Origin: an uncultured Collinsella sp.
GTDB taxonomy: Bacteria; Actinomycetota; Coriobacteriia; Coriobacteriales; Coriobacteriaceae
Reading direction: 5' to 3'
DNA: 64,000 nucleotides
NCBI GenBank assembly: GCA_900540875.1
Contig: UQHT01000012.1
Span: 3,205 to 67,204, forward strand
Made by a program: the position numbers and the translations under genes. The notes under the pieces are model-generated. The model was not told the origin of the DNA. It saw only the letters and a program-made list of their open reading frames with translations, and ran no database searches. Below, piece after piece: positions 6,788 to 14,846 of this stretch; the first letter of the stretch is position 1; each line of letters opens with the position of its first letter.

Positions 6788-8179
6788 ATGGCATACGACG
6801 ATAGGGAGACGGGGCTGACGGTCGAGGACCGTGGCTCCAAGTTGGGTCTTCCCCAAAACCAAGATGCAGAGGCCAACGTACTGGCCGCTATGCTGCTATC
6901 GCCCGAGGTGGTCGAGGAGGCCCAGGTCGAGCTGCAGCCCGATGACTTCTACCGGCCTATTCATAAGACCATCTACACCGCGATGGTCGATATGTACAAC
7001 AGCCGCATTCCCATCGACTCTATCTCGCTGATCGATTACCTGCGCAGCATCAACAAGCTCGATGCCGTGGGCGGCGAGGCCTACATTTTGGAGCTGATGG
7101 GTCAGACCCTGTCGCTCGTGAACTGGCAGCACCATGCCGCCATCGTCCGTCGCGACTCGATGCTGCGCGAGCTGATCGGTGCCACCAACGAGATCAACGC
7201 GCTGGCCTATAACGCCCCTACCGACACCAAAGAGGTCGTGGAGCTGGCCGAGAGCAAGCTGCTCAAGGTCACGGCACGCGAGGTCAAGTCGAGCTACAAG
7301 ACGTTGACCGAGTTTATGGTCGAGGCCTATAACGAGGCCGAGGAAGTGTGCCAGGCCGGTGGCCAGGCTGCGGGCGTGCCCACGGGCTTCCCGTCGCTCG
7401 ACCGCATGCTCATGGGTTTCCGCGAGGGTCAGCTTATCATTATCGGCGCCCGCCCTGCTGTGGGTAAGACGTCGTTCGCCCTGAATCTGGCGCTCAACGC
7501 TGCCGCGGCCGGTTATACCGTCGGCTTCTTCTCGCTGGAGATGTCGGGCAAGGAAATTGCCCAGCGTCTGATTTGCGCCTACGCCATGATTTCGATCAGT
7601 GACTTCCGCATGGGCCGCATTAGCCCCGAGCAGTGGGCCAATATCAACGAGGCCACGCAGACCTTGTCCAAGCTCGATATTCTGATTGACGATACGCCCG
7701 GCACCACAGTGACCGAGATTCGCGCCAAGAGCCGCCGCATGCTCCACAACAAGGAGAAGGCCATCATCATCCTGGACTACCTGCAGCTGGTGAGTCCTCC
7801 GCCGGGACGCCGCTCCGAGAGCCGTACCGTCGAGGTCTCCGAGATGTCGCGTGGTCTGAAGATCATGGCCAAGGAACTCAAGATCCCGCTCATCGCGCTG
7901 TCGCAGCTCTCGCGTCAGGTCGAATCCCGTACCGGCAAGCGCCCGCAGCTTTCCGACCTTCGTGAATCGGGCTCCATCGAGCAGGACGCCGATATCGTTA
8001 TGTTCTTGGACCGCTCCGCCGACGAGGCCGAAGCCTCGCGCGACGATCGACCCGACGAGGGCGTTACGCGTATTGTCGTGGCCAAGAACCGTTCGGGCCC
8101 GATCGGCGACGTCGACCTGATGTTCCTGCCGGCATCCACGAAGTTCTATGAGCTTGATGGGGCACATACCGAGGAGTAG
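6788..8179 (+). CDS. dnaB: Replicative DNA helicase DnaB
   Basis: 463 residues from the ATG at 6788, preceded by GAGGA with a 5-base spacer; in-frame ATGs at 6776 and 6782 are poorer. The N-terminal domain starts at GLPQNQDAEANVLAAMLL and contains the primase-interacting helical hairpin. The RecA-like motor has Walker A GARPAVGKTS (about residue 220), Walker B AIIILDYLQL (about 325), SQLSRQVESR and the DLRESGSIEQDAD motif. No intein interrupts it. The hexamer unwinds DNA at the fork. It sits between the rplI operon and purA, a common bacterial order. Confidence 0.97.
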   Translation: MAYDDRETGLTVEDRGSKLGLPQNQDAEANVLAAMLLSPEVVEEAQVELQPDDFYRPIHKTIYTAMVDMYNSRIPIDSISLIDYLRSINKLDAVGGEAYILELMGQTLSLVNWQHHAAIVRRDSMLRELIGATNEINALAYNAPTDTKEVVELAESKLLKVTAREVKSSYKTLTEFMVEAYNEAEEVCQAGGQAAGVPTGFPSLDRMLMGFREGQLIIIGARPAVGKTSFALNLALNAAAAGYTVGFFSLEMSGKEIAQRLICAYAMISISDFRMGRISPEQWANINEATQTLSKLDILIDDTPGTTVTEIRAKSRRMLHNKEKAIIILDYLQLVSPPPGRRSESRTVEVSEMSRGLKIMAKELKIPLIALSQLSRQVESRTGKRPQLSDLRESGSIEQDADIVMFLDRSADEAEASRDDRPDEGVTRIVVAKNRSGPIGDVDLMFLPASTKFYELDGAHTEE

Positions 8180-8200
8180 GACAGGCACCCGTTGCACGGG

Positions 8201-8206
8201 TATACT
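8201..8206 (+). promoter_or_regulatory. Possible -10 element upstream of purA
   Basis: TATACT lies 67 bases before the purA start codon in the dnaB-purA gap. No good -35 hexamer stands at 17 bases, so this is weak. Confidence 0.3.
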
Positions 8207-8272
8207 GGGAATGTTTTGTGCTTCTGCGTGCCGGCGTGGCGCGTAGACAGTCCATGAATGTAAGGAGTAAAC

Positions 8273-9559
8273 ATGCCGTCAACCGTTTTGGTCGGTGCCC
8301 AGTGGGGCGATGAGGGCAAGGGTAAGATTTGCGACCTGGTCGCCGGCGACTTCGATGCCGTCGTGCGCTACTCGGGCGGCAACAACGCCGGTCACACCAT
8401 CGTCGTCAACGGCAAGAAGTACGGCCTGCACCAGGTGCCCTCCGGCATCATGTATTCCGACCACGTGTCGGTGATCGGTAACGGCTGCGTCGTCAACCCC
8501 AAGGTTGTCCTTGAGGAGATCGACATGTTCGAGGCCGACGGCATTACCACCAAGAATCTCAAGATCAGCGGCAACGCGCATGTCATCATGCCGTACCACA
8601 TCGATCTGGATGGCGCCTTTGAGCAGAAGCTCGGCAAGAAGAGCATCGGTACCACCAAGCGCGGCATCGGTCCGTGCTATCAGGACAAGATGGCCCGTAT
8701 TGGCCTGCGTATGCAGGACATGCTGGACGAGGAGCTGTTCCGCGACAAGCTGGAGACCGCTCTTGCCCGCGTGAACCCCGAGCTCGAGCTGCTCTATGGC
8801 CTGCCCACCTACACCGTGGACCAGATCTGCGAAGAGTACCTGCCCATGGCGGAGCGCCTGCGCCCGTACATCACCGAGACGAGCCTGCTGCTCAACAATA
8901 TGATCGACGAGGGCAAGACTCTGCTTTTTGAGGGCGCCCAGGCGACGCTGCTCGACATCGATCACGGTACCTATCCGTACGTGACGTCTTCCAATTGCAC
9001 CGCCGGTGGTGCCATTACCGGCTCCGGCATTGGCATGAAGAACGTCGACCGTGTGCTGGGCGTCATGAAGGCCTATATCACCCGCGTCGGTTCGGGCCCC
9101 ATGCCCACCGAGCTTTCCTATGAGTCCGAGGCCGGCCACACGCTGACCGAGGAGGGCTACGAGTACGGCGTGACCACCGGTCGTCGCCGCCGCTGTGGTT
9201 GGTTTGACGGCCCCATCGCCAACTATGCCTCGCGCGTTAACGGTCTCACCGATATCGCCCTGACCAAGCTCGACGTGCTTTCGGCCTTCGACACCATTAA
9301 GGTGTGCGTTGCCTATGACGTCGATGGCGAGCGCTACACGAGCGTGCCCGAGCACCAGGTGCGCTTTGAGCACGCCAAGCCCATCTACGAGGAGCTTCCT
9401 GGCTGGAAGTGCGATATCACCGGCTGCCGCAGCTTTGATGAGCTGCCGCAGGAGGCTCAGGACTACGTGGCGTTTATCGAAGATCTGGCACACACCCGCG
9501 TGACGTTCATTGGCGTCGGCGCCGGTCGCGAGCAGATCATCAACCGATTCTGGAAGTAA
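8273..9559 (+). CDS. purA: Adenylosuccinate synthetase
   Basis: 428 residues. PurA joins IMP and aspartate using GTP, the first step from IMP to AMP. The N-terminal phosphate loop GAQWGDEGKGK carries catalytic Asp13, and GGNNAGHT carries His41, at the same positions as in well-studied PurA enzymes. Further family signatures are GTTKRGIGPCYQDK, GAQATLLDIDHGTYPYVTSS and TTGRRRRCGW. AAGGAG precedes the ATG. It is a separate unit, followed by an inverted repeat at 9581. Confidence 0.98.
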   Translation: MPSTVLVGAQWGDEGKGKICDLVAGDFDAVVRYSGGNNAGHTIVVNGKKYGLHQVPSGIMYSDHVSVIGNGCVVNPKVVLEEIDMFEADGITTKNLKISGNAHVIMPYHIDLDGAFEQKLGKKSIGTTKRGIGPCYQDKMARIGLRMQDMLDEELFRDKLETALARVNPELELLYGLPTYTVDQICEEYLPMAERLRPYITETSLLLNNMIDEGKTLLFEGAQATLLDIDHGTYPYVTSSNCTAGGAITGSGIGMKNVDRVLGVMKAYITRVGSGPMPTELSYESEAGHTLTEEGYEYGVTTGRRRRCGWFDGPIANYASRVNGLTDIALTKLDVLSAFDTIKVCVAYDVDGERYTSVPEHQVRFEHAKPIYEELPGWKCDITGCRSFDELPQEAQDYVAFIEDLAHTRVTFIGVGAGREQIINRFWK

Positions 9560-9580
9560 TCGGTTTATACGGTTATTGCG

Positions 9581-9622
9581 ATATACCCCTTTGCAGCCCG
9601 GACGGGCGGCCGAGGGGTATAT
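9581..9622 (+). terminator. Probable terminator between purA and purD
   Basis: ATATACCCCT and AGGGGTATAT form a 10-bp stem enclosing a GC-rich loop; a short T-containing stretch follows. The U-tract is weak, so attenuation rather than full termination is possible. Confidence 0.5.
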
Positions 9623-9676
9623 TTGCTTGCAAAGGGCTCGCGCGGAGCGGGCCGTTCATCCATAGAGGAGGCACCC

Positions 9677-10981
9677 TTGAAGGCGGACACTCAAACCATC
9701 GACATCCTGTTGTTGGGCAGCGGCGGCCGCGAGCATGCTTTGGCAGCTAAGCTCGCAGCATCACCGCGCGCCGGCAAGCTCTACATCGCGCCGGGTAACG
9801 GCGGCACCGCGAGCTGCGGCGAGAACGTTGTTCTCGACGACTGCGATCCTGCGGCCGTGGCGGCGTTTGCGCAGAGCCACGGATGCGGACTCGTGGTAAT
9901 TGGTCCCGAGGCTCCGCTCGTGGCGGGCGTGGCCGACGCCGTGCGTGCGGCGGGTATTCCTTGCTTTGGCCCGGGTGCCGAGGGCGCCCAGATGGAGGGT
10001 TCCAAGCTGTTCTCCAAGCAGCTCATGGAGCGCGCCGGTATCCCGACGGCAGCCTATGGTTCGTTTACCGACGAGGCTTCGGCTCTCGCCTACGTGCGCG
10101 AGCAGGGCGCTCCGCTGGTCGTCAAGGCCGACGGTCTTGCCGCGGGCAAGGGCGTTATCGTGGCGACCGAACTTGAGCAGGCCGAGGAGGCCGTGCGCGA
10201 GTGCTTTGGCGGCACCTTTGGCGATGCCGGCAACACCGTGGTTATCGAGGAGATGCTCGTTGGTCCCGAGTGCTCGCTTTTGGCCTTTACCGACGGCAAG
10301 ACCGTGCGTCCCATGGCCACCTCGCAGGACCACAAGCGCGCGCTCGAGGGCGACAAGGGCCCCAACACCGGCGGCATGGGCGTCTACAGCCCGGTGCCCA
10401 TCGTGACCGACGAGGAGCACGCCACCATGGTGGCGGTCATGGAGCAGACCGTGGCCGAGCTCGCTGCCGAGGGTATCGACTACCGCGGCTGCCTGTACGG
10501 CGGCTTTATGCTCACGCCCGCCGGCCCCAAGGTGCTGGAGTTCAATGCCCGCTTTGGCGACCCCGAGACCCAGGTCGTGCTGCCGCGCCTTAAGAACGAC
10601 CTGGTTGAGGTCATGCTCGCCTGCGCCAACTGCGAGCTCGATCAGATTGAGCTCGACTGGCGTGACGAGTGGGCCGTGGCCGTTGTCCTGACGAGCGCGG
10701 GCTATCCCGGCAGCTACGAGAAGGGCAAGGCCATCACCGGTATCGCCGATGCCGAGGCCATGGAGAACGTGACCGTGTACCACGCGGGCACTGCCGTGGT
10801 GGACGGCCAGCTCGTGACCAATGGTGGCCGCGTGCTTGCCGTGACCGCCCTGGGCGACACGTTCGAGAACGCTCGCAACCTTGCCTACGAGGCCTGCGAG
10901 AAGATTGATTTTGAGGGTAAGACCCTGCGTCACGACATCGGCCTGCGCGCGCTGCGCGGCCGCGACGCCTGGGATGCCTAA
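9677..10981 (+). CDS. purD: Phosphoribosylamine-glycine ligase (GARS)
   Basis: 434 residues from TTG at 9677, chosen because GAGGAGG ends 5 bases upstream; the ATG at 9623 would add 18 residues and has no such site. PurD condenses 5-phosphoribosylamine with glycine using ATP, the second step of purine synthesis. It starts with ILLLGSGGREHALA, followed by IGPEAPLVAG, the ATP-grasp region (PLVVKADGLAAGKGVIVA), DHKRALEGDKGPNTGGMG and LEFNARFGDPETQVVLPRL. The Nudix gene follows 21 bases later and is probably cotranscribed. Confidence 0.96.
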   Translation: MKADTQTIDILLLGSGGREHALAAKLAASPRAGKLYIAPGNGGTASCGENVVLDDCDPAAVAAFAQSHGCGLVVIGPEAPLVAGVADAVRAAGIPCFGPGAEGAQMEGSKLFSKQLMERAGIPTAAYGSFTDEASALAYVREQGAPLVVKADGLAAGKGVIVATELEQAEEAVRECFGGTFGDAGNTVVIEEMLVGPECSLLAFTDGKTVRPMATSQDHKRALEGDKGPNTGGMGVYSPVPIVTDEEHATMVAVMEQTVAELAAEGIDYRGCLYGGFMLTPAGPKVLEFNARFGDPETQVVLPRLKNDLVEVMLACANCELDQIELDWRDEWAVAVVLTSAGYPGSYEKGKAITGIADAEAMENVTVYHAGTAVVDGQLVTNGGRVLAVTALGDTFENARNLAYEACEKIDFEGKTLRHDIGLRALRGRDAWDA

Positions 10982-11002
10982 AGTCCGAGAGGAATGAGAC
11001 GG

Positions 11003-11698
11003 ATGGACGAGAAGAACGAAGAGCTCGTGGATGCGCAGATCGTCGAGGAGGACAGCCGCGTGTATGGGCACGCCGAGGGCGAGCCTGGCGGCGAGGTCGC
11101 TGACGAGCCGGTGCTGGTGCTGGGCGATGACGACCCGCACGATGCCGAGCTGCACGAGAAGATTCTTTCGGAGGAGTGCGCCTGGAAGGGCAAGATCCTC
11201 GACGTCCACCGTCTTGAGGTGGAGCTGCCCAACGGCCACCGCAGCGCCCGCGACATCATTCGTCATCCGGGTGCGGCGGCCGTGGTGGCGCTGACCGAGA
11301 GCGGCAAGATTGTGCTGGTGCGTCAGTACCGCACCGCCATCGACCGCGTGACGGTCGAGATTCCCGCCGGCAAGCTCGATCCAGGCGAGGACCCGCTCGA
11401 TTGCGCCAAACGCGAGCTACACGAGGAGACGGGCTTTAGGGCCGGTCGCATTCGCTTTCTGACGTCGATTGTCACGTCCTGCGGTTTTTGCGACGAGATC
11501 ATTCACATCTACTTGGCTACCAAGCTGGAGTTTGATGCGCCCAACCCCGACGATGACGAGTTTGTCAACGTTGACCTGGTGCCGCTGCACGAGCTGATCG
11601 ACGCCGTGCTCGACGGCAAGATCGAAGACGCCAAGACCGTCGTGGGCGCTCTTGCCTGCGACAGTATCGCTCACCGACTAGGCGGGGCAGAGCTGTAA
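11003..11698 (+). CDS. Nudix hydrolase, ADP-ribose pyrophosphatase type
   Basis: 231 residues from the ATG at 11003 (AGAGGA 9 bases upstream; the ATG at 10994 is too close to it). A complete Nudix box is visible: G-KLDPG-E-DPLDCAK-RE-L-H-EE-TG-F. Upstream ILDVHRLEVELPNGH and VVALTESGKIVLVRQYR are typical of the ADP-ribose/GDP-mannose pyrophosphatase subfamily, which cleaves nucleoside diphosphate sugars in the cytoplasm. The first 50 residues are acidic and low complexity, an unusual extension. Substrate specificity is inferred. Confidence 0.85.
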   Translation: MDEKNEELVDAQIVEEDSRVYGHAEGEPGGEVADEPVLVLGDDDPHDAELHEKILSEECAWKGKILDVHRLEVELPNGHRSARDIIRHPGAAAVVALTESGKIVLVRQYRTAIDRVTVEIPAGKLDPGEDPLDCAKRELHEETGFRAGRIRFLTSIVTSCGFCDEIIHIYLATKLEFDAPNPDDDEFVNVDLVPLHELIDAVLDGKIEDAKTVVGALACDSIAHRLGGAEL

Positions 11699-11783
11699 CG
11701 AGCGGGGATGATCCCGCAGGTTTGTGTAAGTCAGCGAAAGTGCTCCATTTGAGACAAGGTGGTCTAAAAGAGGAGGGAAGCGT

Positions 11784-13655
11784 ATGGATATACGCGACCG
11801 ACGATTGAAGGCCAGATTGTCCAAATGGGGCGCTTGCAGCGTCGAGACGAAACGCGGTTTGGTAAAACCGCGTAAGGTGATTATGCTGAAGAGGTTTCTT
11901 TCTTACTACAAGCCCCAGATGGGGCTTTTTGTTGCCGATACTGTTTGCGCTCTGGTGCTTGCCGCCATTGACCTTGCGTTTCCTATTATTCTGCGCAATT
12001 TGACCGGTGGGCTGTTTACTCAGGGTCAGGCTGCCATTATGCAGGCACTCGGTATGATCGCGGTAGGTTTGGTGCTGATGTATGTCATCCGCTGCGCCTG
12101 TCGCTATTTTGTGAGCTATTGGGGTCACGTGATGGGCGCGCGCATGGAGTCCAAGATGCGCGAGGACCTGTTTGACCAGTACGAGCGCTTTAGCTTTGCA
12201 TATTTCGACCGCAACAGCTCGGGTGACATGATGAGCCGCGTGGTCAACGACCTGTTCGATATCTGCGAGGCGGCGCATCACGTACCCGAGTGGATCATCA
12301 TCTGCGGCATCGAGATTATCGGCTCGTTTGTGATCCTCTTTACCATCGCCCCGGTGCTGGCGCTCGCCATGGCCGTGGTGACGGCGGCGTTTGCGGTCAT
12401 CATGTTTTGGCAGAACATGCGCATGCGCGAGGTCTTTAGCGACAACCGCAAAAAGATCAGCGGCATCAATGCGCAGCTGCAGGATTCGCTGGCGGGCATG
12501 CGCGTGGTCAAGAGTTTTGCCAATGAGGAGACCGAACGCTTCAAGTTCCGCGCCTCCAACAATCGCTATCTTTCGTCCAAGGAGAACATGTATCACGCCA
12601 TGGGCGTCTATACCGCGACGTATGACCTGCTCTCGGGTGTGCTCTATGTGATCGTGGTGCTGCTGGGCGGCTGGCTGGTCGCCCAGGGACAGCTGCAGGC
12701 GGTCGATATGGCGACCTTTGCACTCTATATTTCGCTGTTCTGCACGCCGCTCGAGACACTCGTCAATTCGGCCGAAACGTATCAGAAGGCCATCGCCGGC
12801 TTTAAGCGCATGGACGAGGTGCTCTCGACCGCGCCGGATATCCAGGACAAGCCGGGCGCCACGGATCTGCAGGTGACCGCCGGCGCCGTGGATTATCACG
12901 ACGTGTGCTTTAACTACGAGGATGTTGAGCTGGGCGAGGGCGATGCCGACGAGCGTCCCGTTATCGACCATATGGACCTGTCCATCAAGCCCGGGCAGAC
13001 CATCGCTTTGGTTGGCCCTTCGGGCGGTGGCAAGTCCACGACCTGTTCGCTGCTGCCGCGCTTTTATGACGTTGCTGCCGGATCCATTAGCATCGACGGT
13101 CAGGACGTGCGCGATGTGACGCAGCAGAGCCTGCGCCGCGCCATCGGCCTGGTACAGCAGGATGTCTACCTGTTTGACGGAACAATCGGCGAGAACATCG
13201 CCTACGGCAAGCCGGGCGCCACGGCAGAAGAGATCGCCGGAGCCGCCCGTCGTGCCAACATCGATGCCTTTATCGAGTCGCTTCCACAGGGTTATGACAC
13301 CGTGGTGGGCGAGCGCGGCAGCCGTCTTTCGGGCGGACAGAAGCAACGCGTTGCCATCGCGCGCGTGTTTCTCAAGAACCCCAAGATCCTGATTTTGGAC
13401 GAGGCGACGAGTGCTTTGGATAACGAGAGCGAGGAGGCGGTGCAGGAGTCACTCGAGGAGCTGGCACGCGGCCGTACCACAATCATCATTGCCCACCGTC
13501 TTTCGACCATTAAGCATGCCGATGAGATTGCGACCGTTGAGCATGGTCGCGTTGTGGAGCGTGGCACGCACGAGGAGCTTCTCGCCCGTGGCGGCACCTA
13601 TGCCCGTTACTATCGAATGCAGTTCGAAGGTGTGCGTGCGCACGAGCTCGACTGA
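11784..13655 (+). CDS. ABC exporter, fused membrane and ATPase domains
   Basis: 623 residues from the ATG at 11784, which has a near-perfect AGGAGGG 6 bases upstream. A second start at 11883 (MLKRFLSYYKPQ) begins right at the usual N-terminus of the family and has AAGGTG upstream. The 33 intervening codons read through a dispersed palindromic repeat (11834-11875). About six transmembrane helices precede the ATPase: Walker A GPSGGGKST (about residue 411), signature LSGGQKQR (about 515), Walker B ILILDEATS and H-loop IIIAHRLSTI. Such half-transporters dimerise to export lipids, peptides or drugs; the substrate is unknown. Confidence 0.88.
   Translation: MDIRDRRLKARLSKWGACSVETKRGLVKPRKVIMLKRFLSYYKPQMGLFVADTVCALVLAAIDLAFPIILRNLTGGLFTQGQAAIMQALGMIAVGLVLMYVIRCACRYFVSYWGHVMGARMESKMREDLFDQYERFSFAYFDRNSSGDMMSRVVNDLFDICEAAHHVPEWIIICGIEIIGSFVILFTIAPVLALAMAVVTAAFAVIMFWQNMRMREVFSDNRKKISGINAQLQDSLAGMRVVKSFANEETERFKFRASNNRYLSSKENMYHAMGVYTATYDLLSGVLYVIVVLLGGWLVAQGQLQAVDMATFALYISLFCTPLETLVNSAETYQKAIAGFKRMDEVLSTAPDIQDKPGATDLQVTAGAVDYHDVCFNYEDVELGEGDADERPVIDHMDLSIKPGQTIALVGPSGGGKSTTCSLLPRFYDVAAGSISIDGQDVRDVTQQSLRRAIGLVQQDVYLFDGTIGENIAYGKPGATAEEIAGAARRANIDAFIESLPQGYDTVVGERGSRLSGGQKQRVAIARVFLKNPKILILDEATSALDNESEEAVQESLEELARGRTTIIIAHRLSTIKHADEIATVEHGRVVERGTHEELLARGGTYARYYRMQFEGVRAHELD
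11834..11875 (+). repeat. 42-bp dispersed palindromic repeat, copy 1
   Basis: TTGCAGCGTCGAG, four variable bases, then the palindrome ACGCGGTTTGGTAAAACCGCGT. The reverse complement recurs at 29679-29720 with about three mismatches in 42. It lies inside the extended N-terminus of the ABC exporter. Confidence 0.85.
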
Positions 13656-13674
13656 TTGATATGACAGGAAGTTT

Positions 13675-14640
13675 ATGGCTGACAAGAACCCTTTGACTCC
13701 GGAAGAAGTGACGGAGTTATTCTCCGAAATCGATGCATCCGGTGTCTTGGATCCCACGCTTGCCAAAAAGCGAACCGAGCGCATGCGTGAGAAGGAGGCT
13801 GCGGCCAAGCGCGGTGACAAAGCGGCGCTAGCGCAGCTGCGCAGCGAGGACCGCGCGAGCCAGGCAAAACATATCGACCCGCTGTCCGAGGACGATCCTT
13901 CGGGTTCGCAGGTGAGTCATACCATTACGAAGACCGCGATGGCCGTGGTCATTGGTATTTTGGTGCTGATCGTGGGCATGCAGATCGGCTACGGCGTGAT
14001 GCGTCGTCTGAACACCGCCAACCTGTCCGAGAGCGTTTCGGTCGATACCGTTTCGACGGCGCTGAAAGGCGGCCTTGAGTGGGGCAACGGCTTTACGCAG
14101 TTCCCGCTCGACTTTACCGTCGATGAAGCTGATGAGCGTACGGGCACGGTCGAGGTGACGGTGTTGGACACATCGTCTGCCAACGAGCTCGAGCTGCTGT
14201 CCAACGGGCAGATCCAGGCCGCGGCGCTTGCGACCAACGCGCTGCTCAACGATAAGATTGACCGCGTGGTGTATAACGTTCACGCCTATATCGACGAGGA
14301 TAACAACATTCAGCACGATTCCTTTTTCGGCATGTTCCCCGCGCAGGGTCATCAGAGCGCCATTTTGACGTTTGTGTGGACCAAGAGCTCATCCAACGCC
14401 ACGAGTATCGACTGGAAGATGCGCATCGTAAGCATGGACGACACCATTGCCGAGCGCATTCAAAAACAGGTGAACTCGGTTTCGTCGCTGATCGAGGACC
14501 CGGTGGTGAGCCAGACCAAGATTGACGAGGAAAAGGCCGAACGTGACCTGGAGCATCGTCTGCATGGCCGCGAGATTTTCCGCGGCGGCAAGCCCGACCG
14601 AACGCCGTCCGATCTGCTGGAACAGGACAAGCAAAAGTAA
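13675..14640 (+). CDS. Single-pass membrane protein of unknown function
   Basis: 321 residues; AGGAAG precedes the ATG. I do not recognise the family. Residues 1-80 are charged and cytoplasmic, 83-105 (AMAVVIGILVLIVGMQIGYGV) form one membrane helix, and the remaining 215 residues would be extracytoplasmic, with a mixed alpha/beta look and no cysteine. The tail is charged (EKAERDLEHRLHGREIFRGG). It starts 20 bases after the ABC exporter stop and ends at a terminator, so the two probably form an operon and may act together at the membrane. Confidence 0.7.
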   Translation: MADKNPLTPEEVTELFSEIDASGVLDPTLAKKRTERMREKEAAAKRGDKAALAQLRSEDRASQAKHIDPLSEDDPSGSQVSHTITKTAMAVVIGILVLIVGMQIGYGVMRRLNTANLSESVSVDTVSTALKGGLEWGNGFTQFPLDFTVDEADERTGTVEVTVLDTSSANELELLSNGQIQAAALATNALLNDKIDRVVYNVHAYIDEDNNIQHDSFFGMFPAQGHQSAILTFVWTKSSSNATSIDWKMRIVSMDDTIAERIQKQVNSVSSLIEDPVVSQTKIDEEKAERDLEHRLHGREIFRGGKPDRTPSDLLEQDKQK

Positions 14641-14649
14641 GAGGCCATT

Positions 14650-14687
14650 ATCCCGCGTGAGTCACAAGCCCCGCGGGATGATTTTTA
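14650..14687 (+). terminator. Terminator after the ABC exporter operon
   Basis: ATCCCGCG pairs with CGCGGGAT and is followed by GATTTTTAAT. Confidence 0.8.
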
Positions 14688-14708
14688 ATCCCCGTCCCAG
14701 AAAAATCA

Positions 14709-14728
14709 TTATGCATAGAAAGTCATAA
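14709..14728. promoter_or_regulatory. Possible ArgR-type operator upstream of carA
   Basis: TTATG and CATAA form an inverted repeat within an AT-rich 60-base stretch that stands out from the surrounding GC-rich DNA. Carbamoyl-phosphate synthetase is often arginine-regulated, but the match to an ARG box is loose. Confidence 0.25.
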
Positions 14729-14782
14729 TTATCATTTCGTAAACAATTTGATGAAATTAACGCCATGAGGCATGCTTGCGGT

Positions 14783-14788
14783 TACAAT
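14783..14788 (+). promoter_or_regulatory. -10 element of the carAB promoter
   Basis: TACAAT lies 59 bases before the carA start; no convincing -35 hexamer stands at 17 bases. The leader would contain the PyrR-type hairpin. Confidence 0.4.
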
Positions 14789-14817
14789 ACCGCGAGGCCT
14801 AACTACACACCTTTAAA

Positions 14818-14835
14818 CCGGTCCTGTGAGACCGG
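14818..14835 (+). promoter_or_regulatory. PyrR-binding hairpin overlapping the carA ribosome-binding site
   Basis: CCGGTC and GACCGG pair around CTGTGA, so the RNA reads UCCUGUGAG. This fits the PyrR binding-loop consensus UCCNGNGAG. The 3' arm runs straight into GGGAAGGAG of carA. A hairpin here would let PyrR with UMP block ribosome access, as proposed for pyr operons of other actinobacteria, without a separate attenuator. Confidence 0.75.
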
Positions 14836-14846
14836 GAAGGAGAATT

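Noticed and set aside
11565..13346. 593-codon minus-strand open frame over the ABC exporter
   Set aside because: Shadow of the exporter; composition dominated by His, Arg and Gln with no domain.
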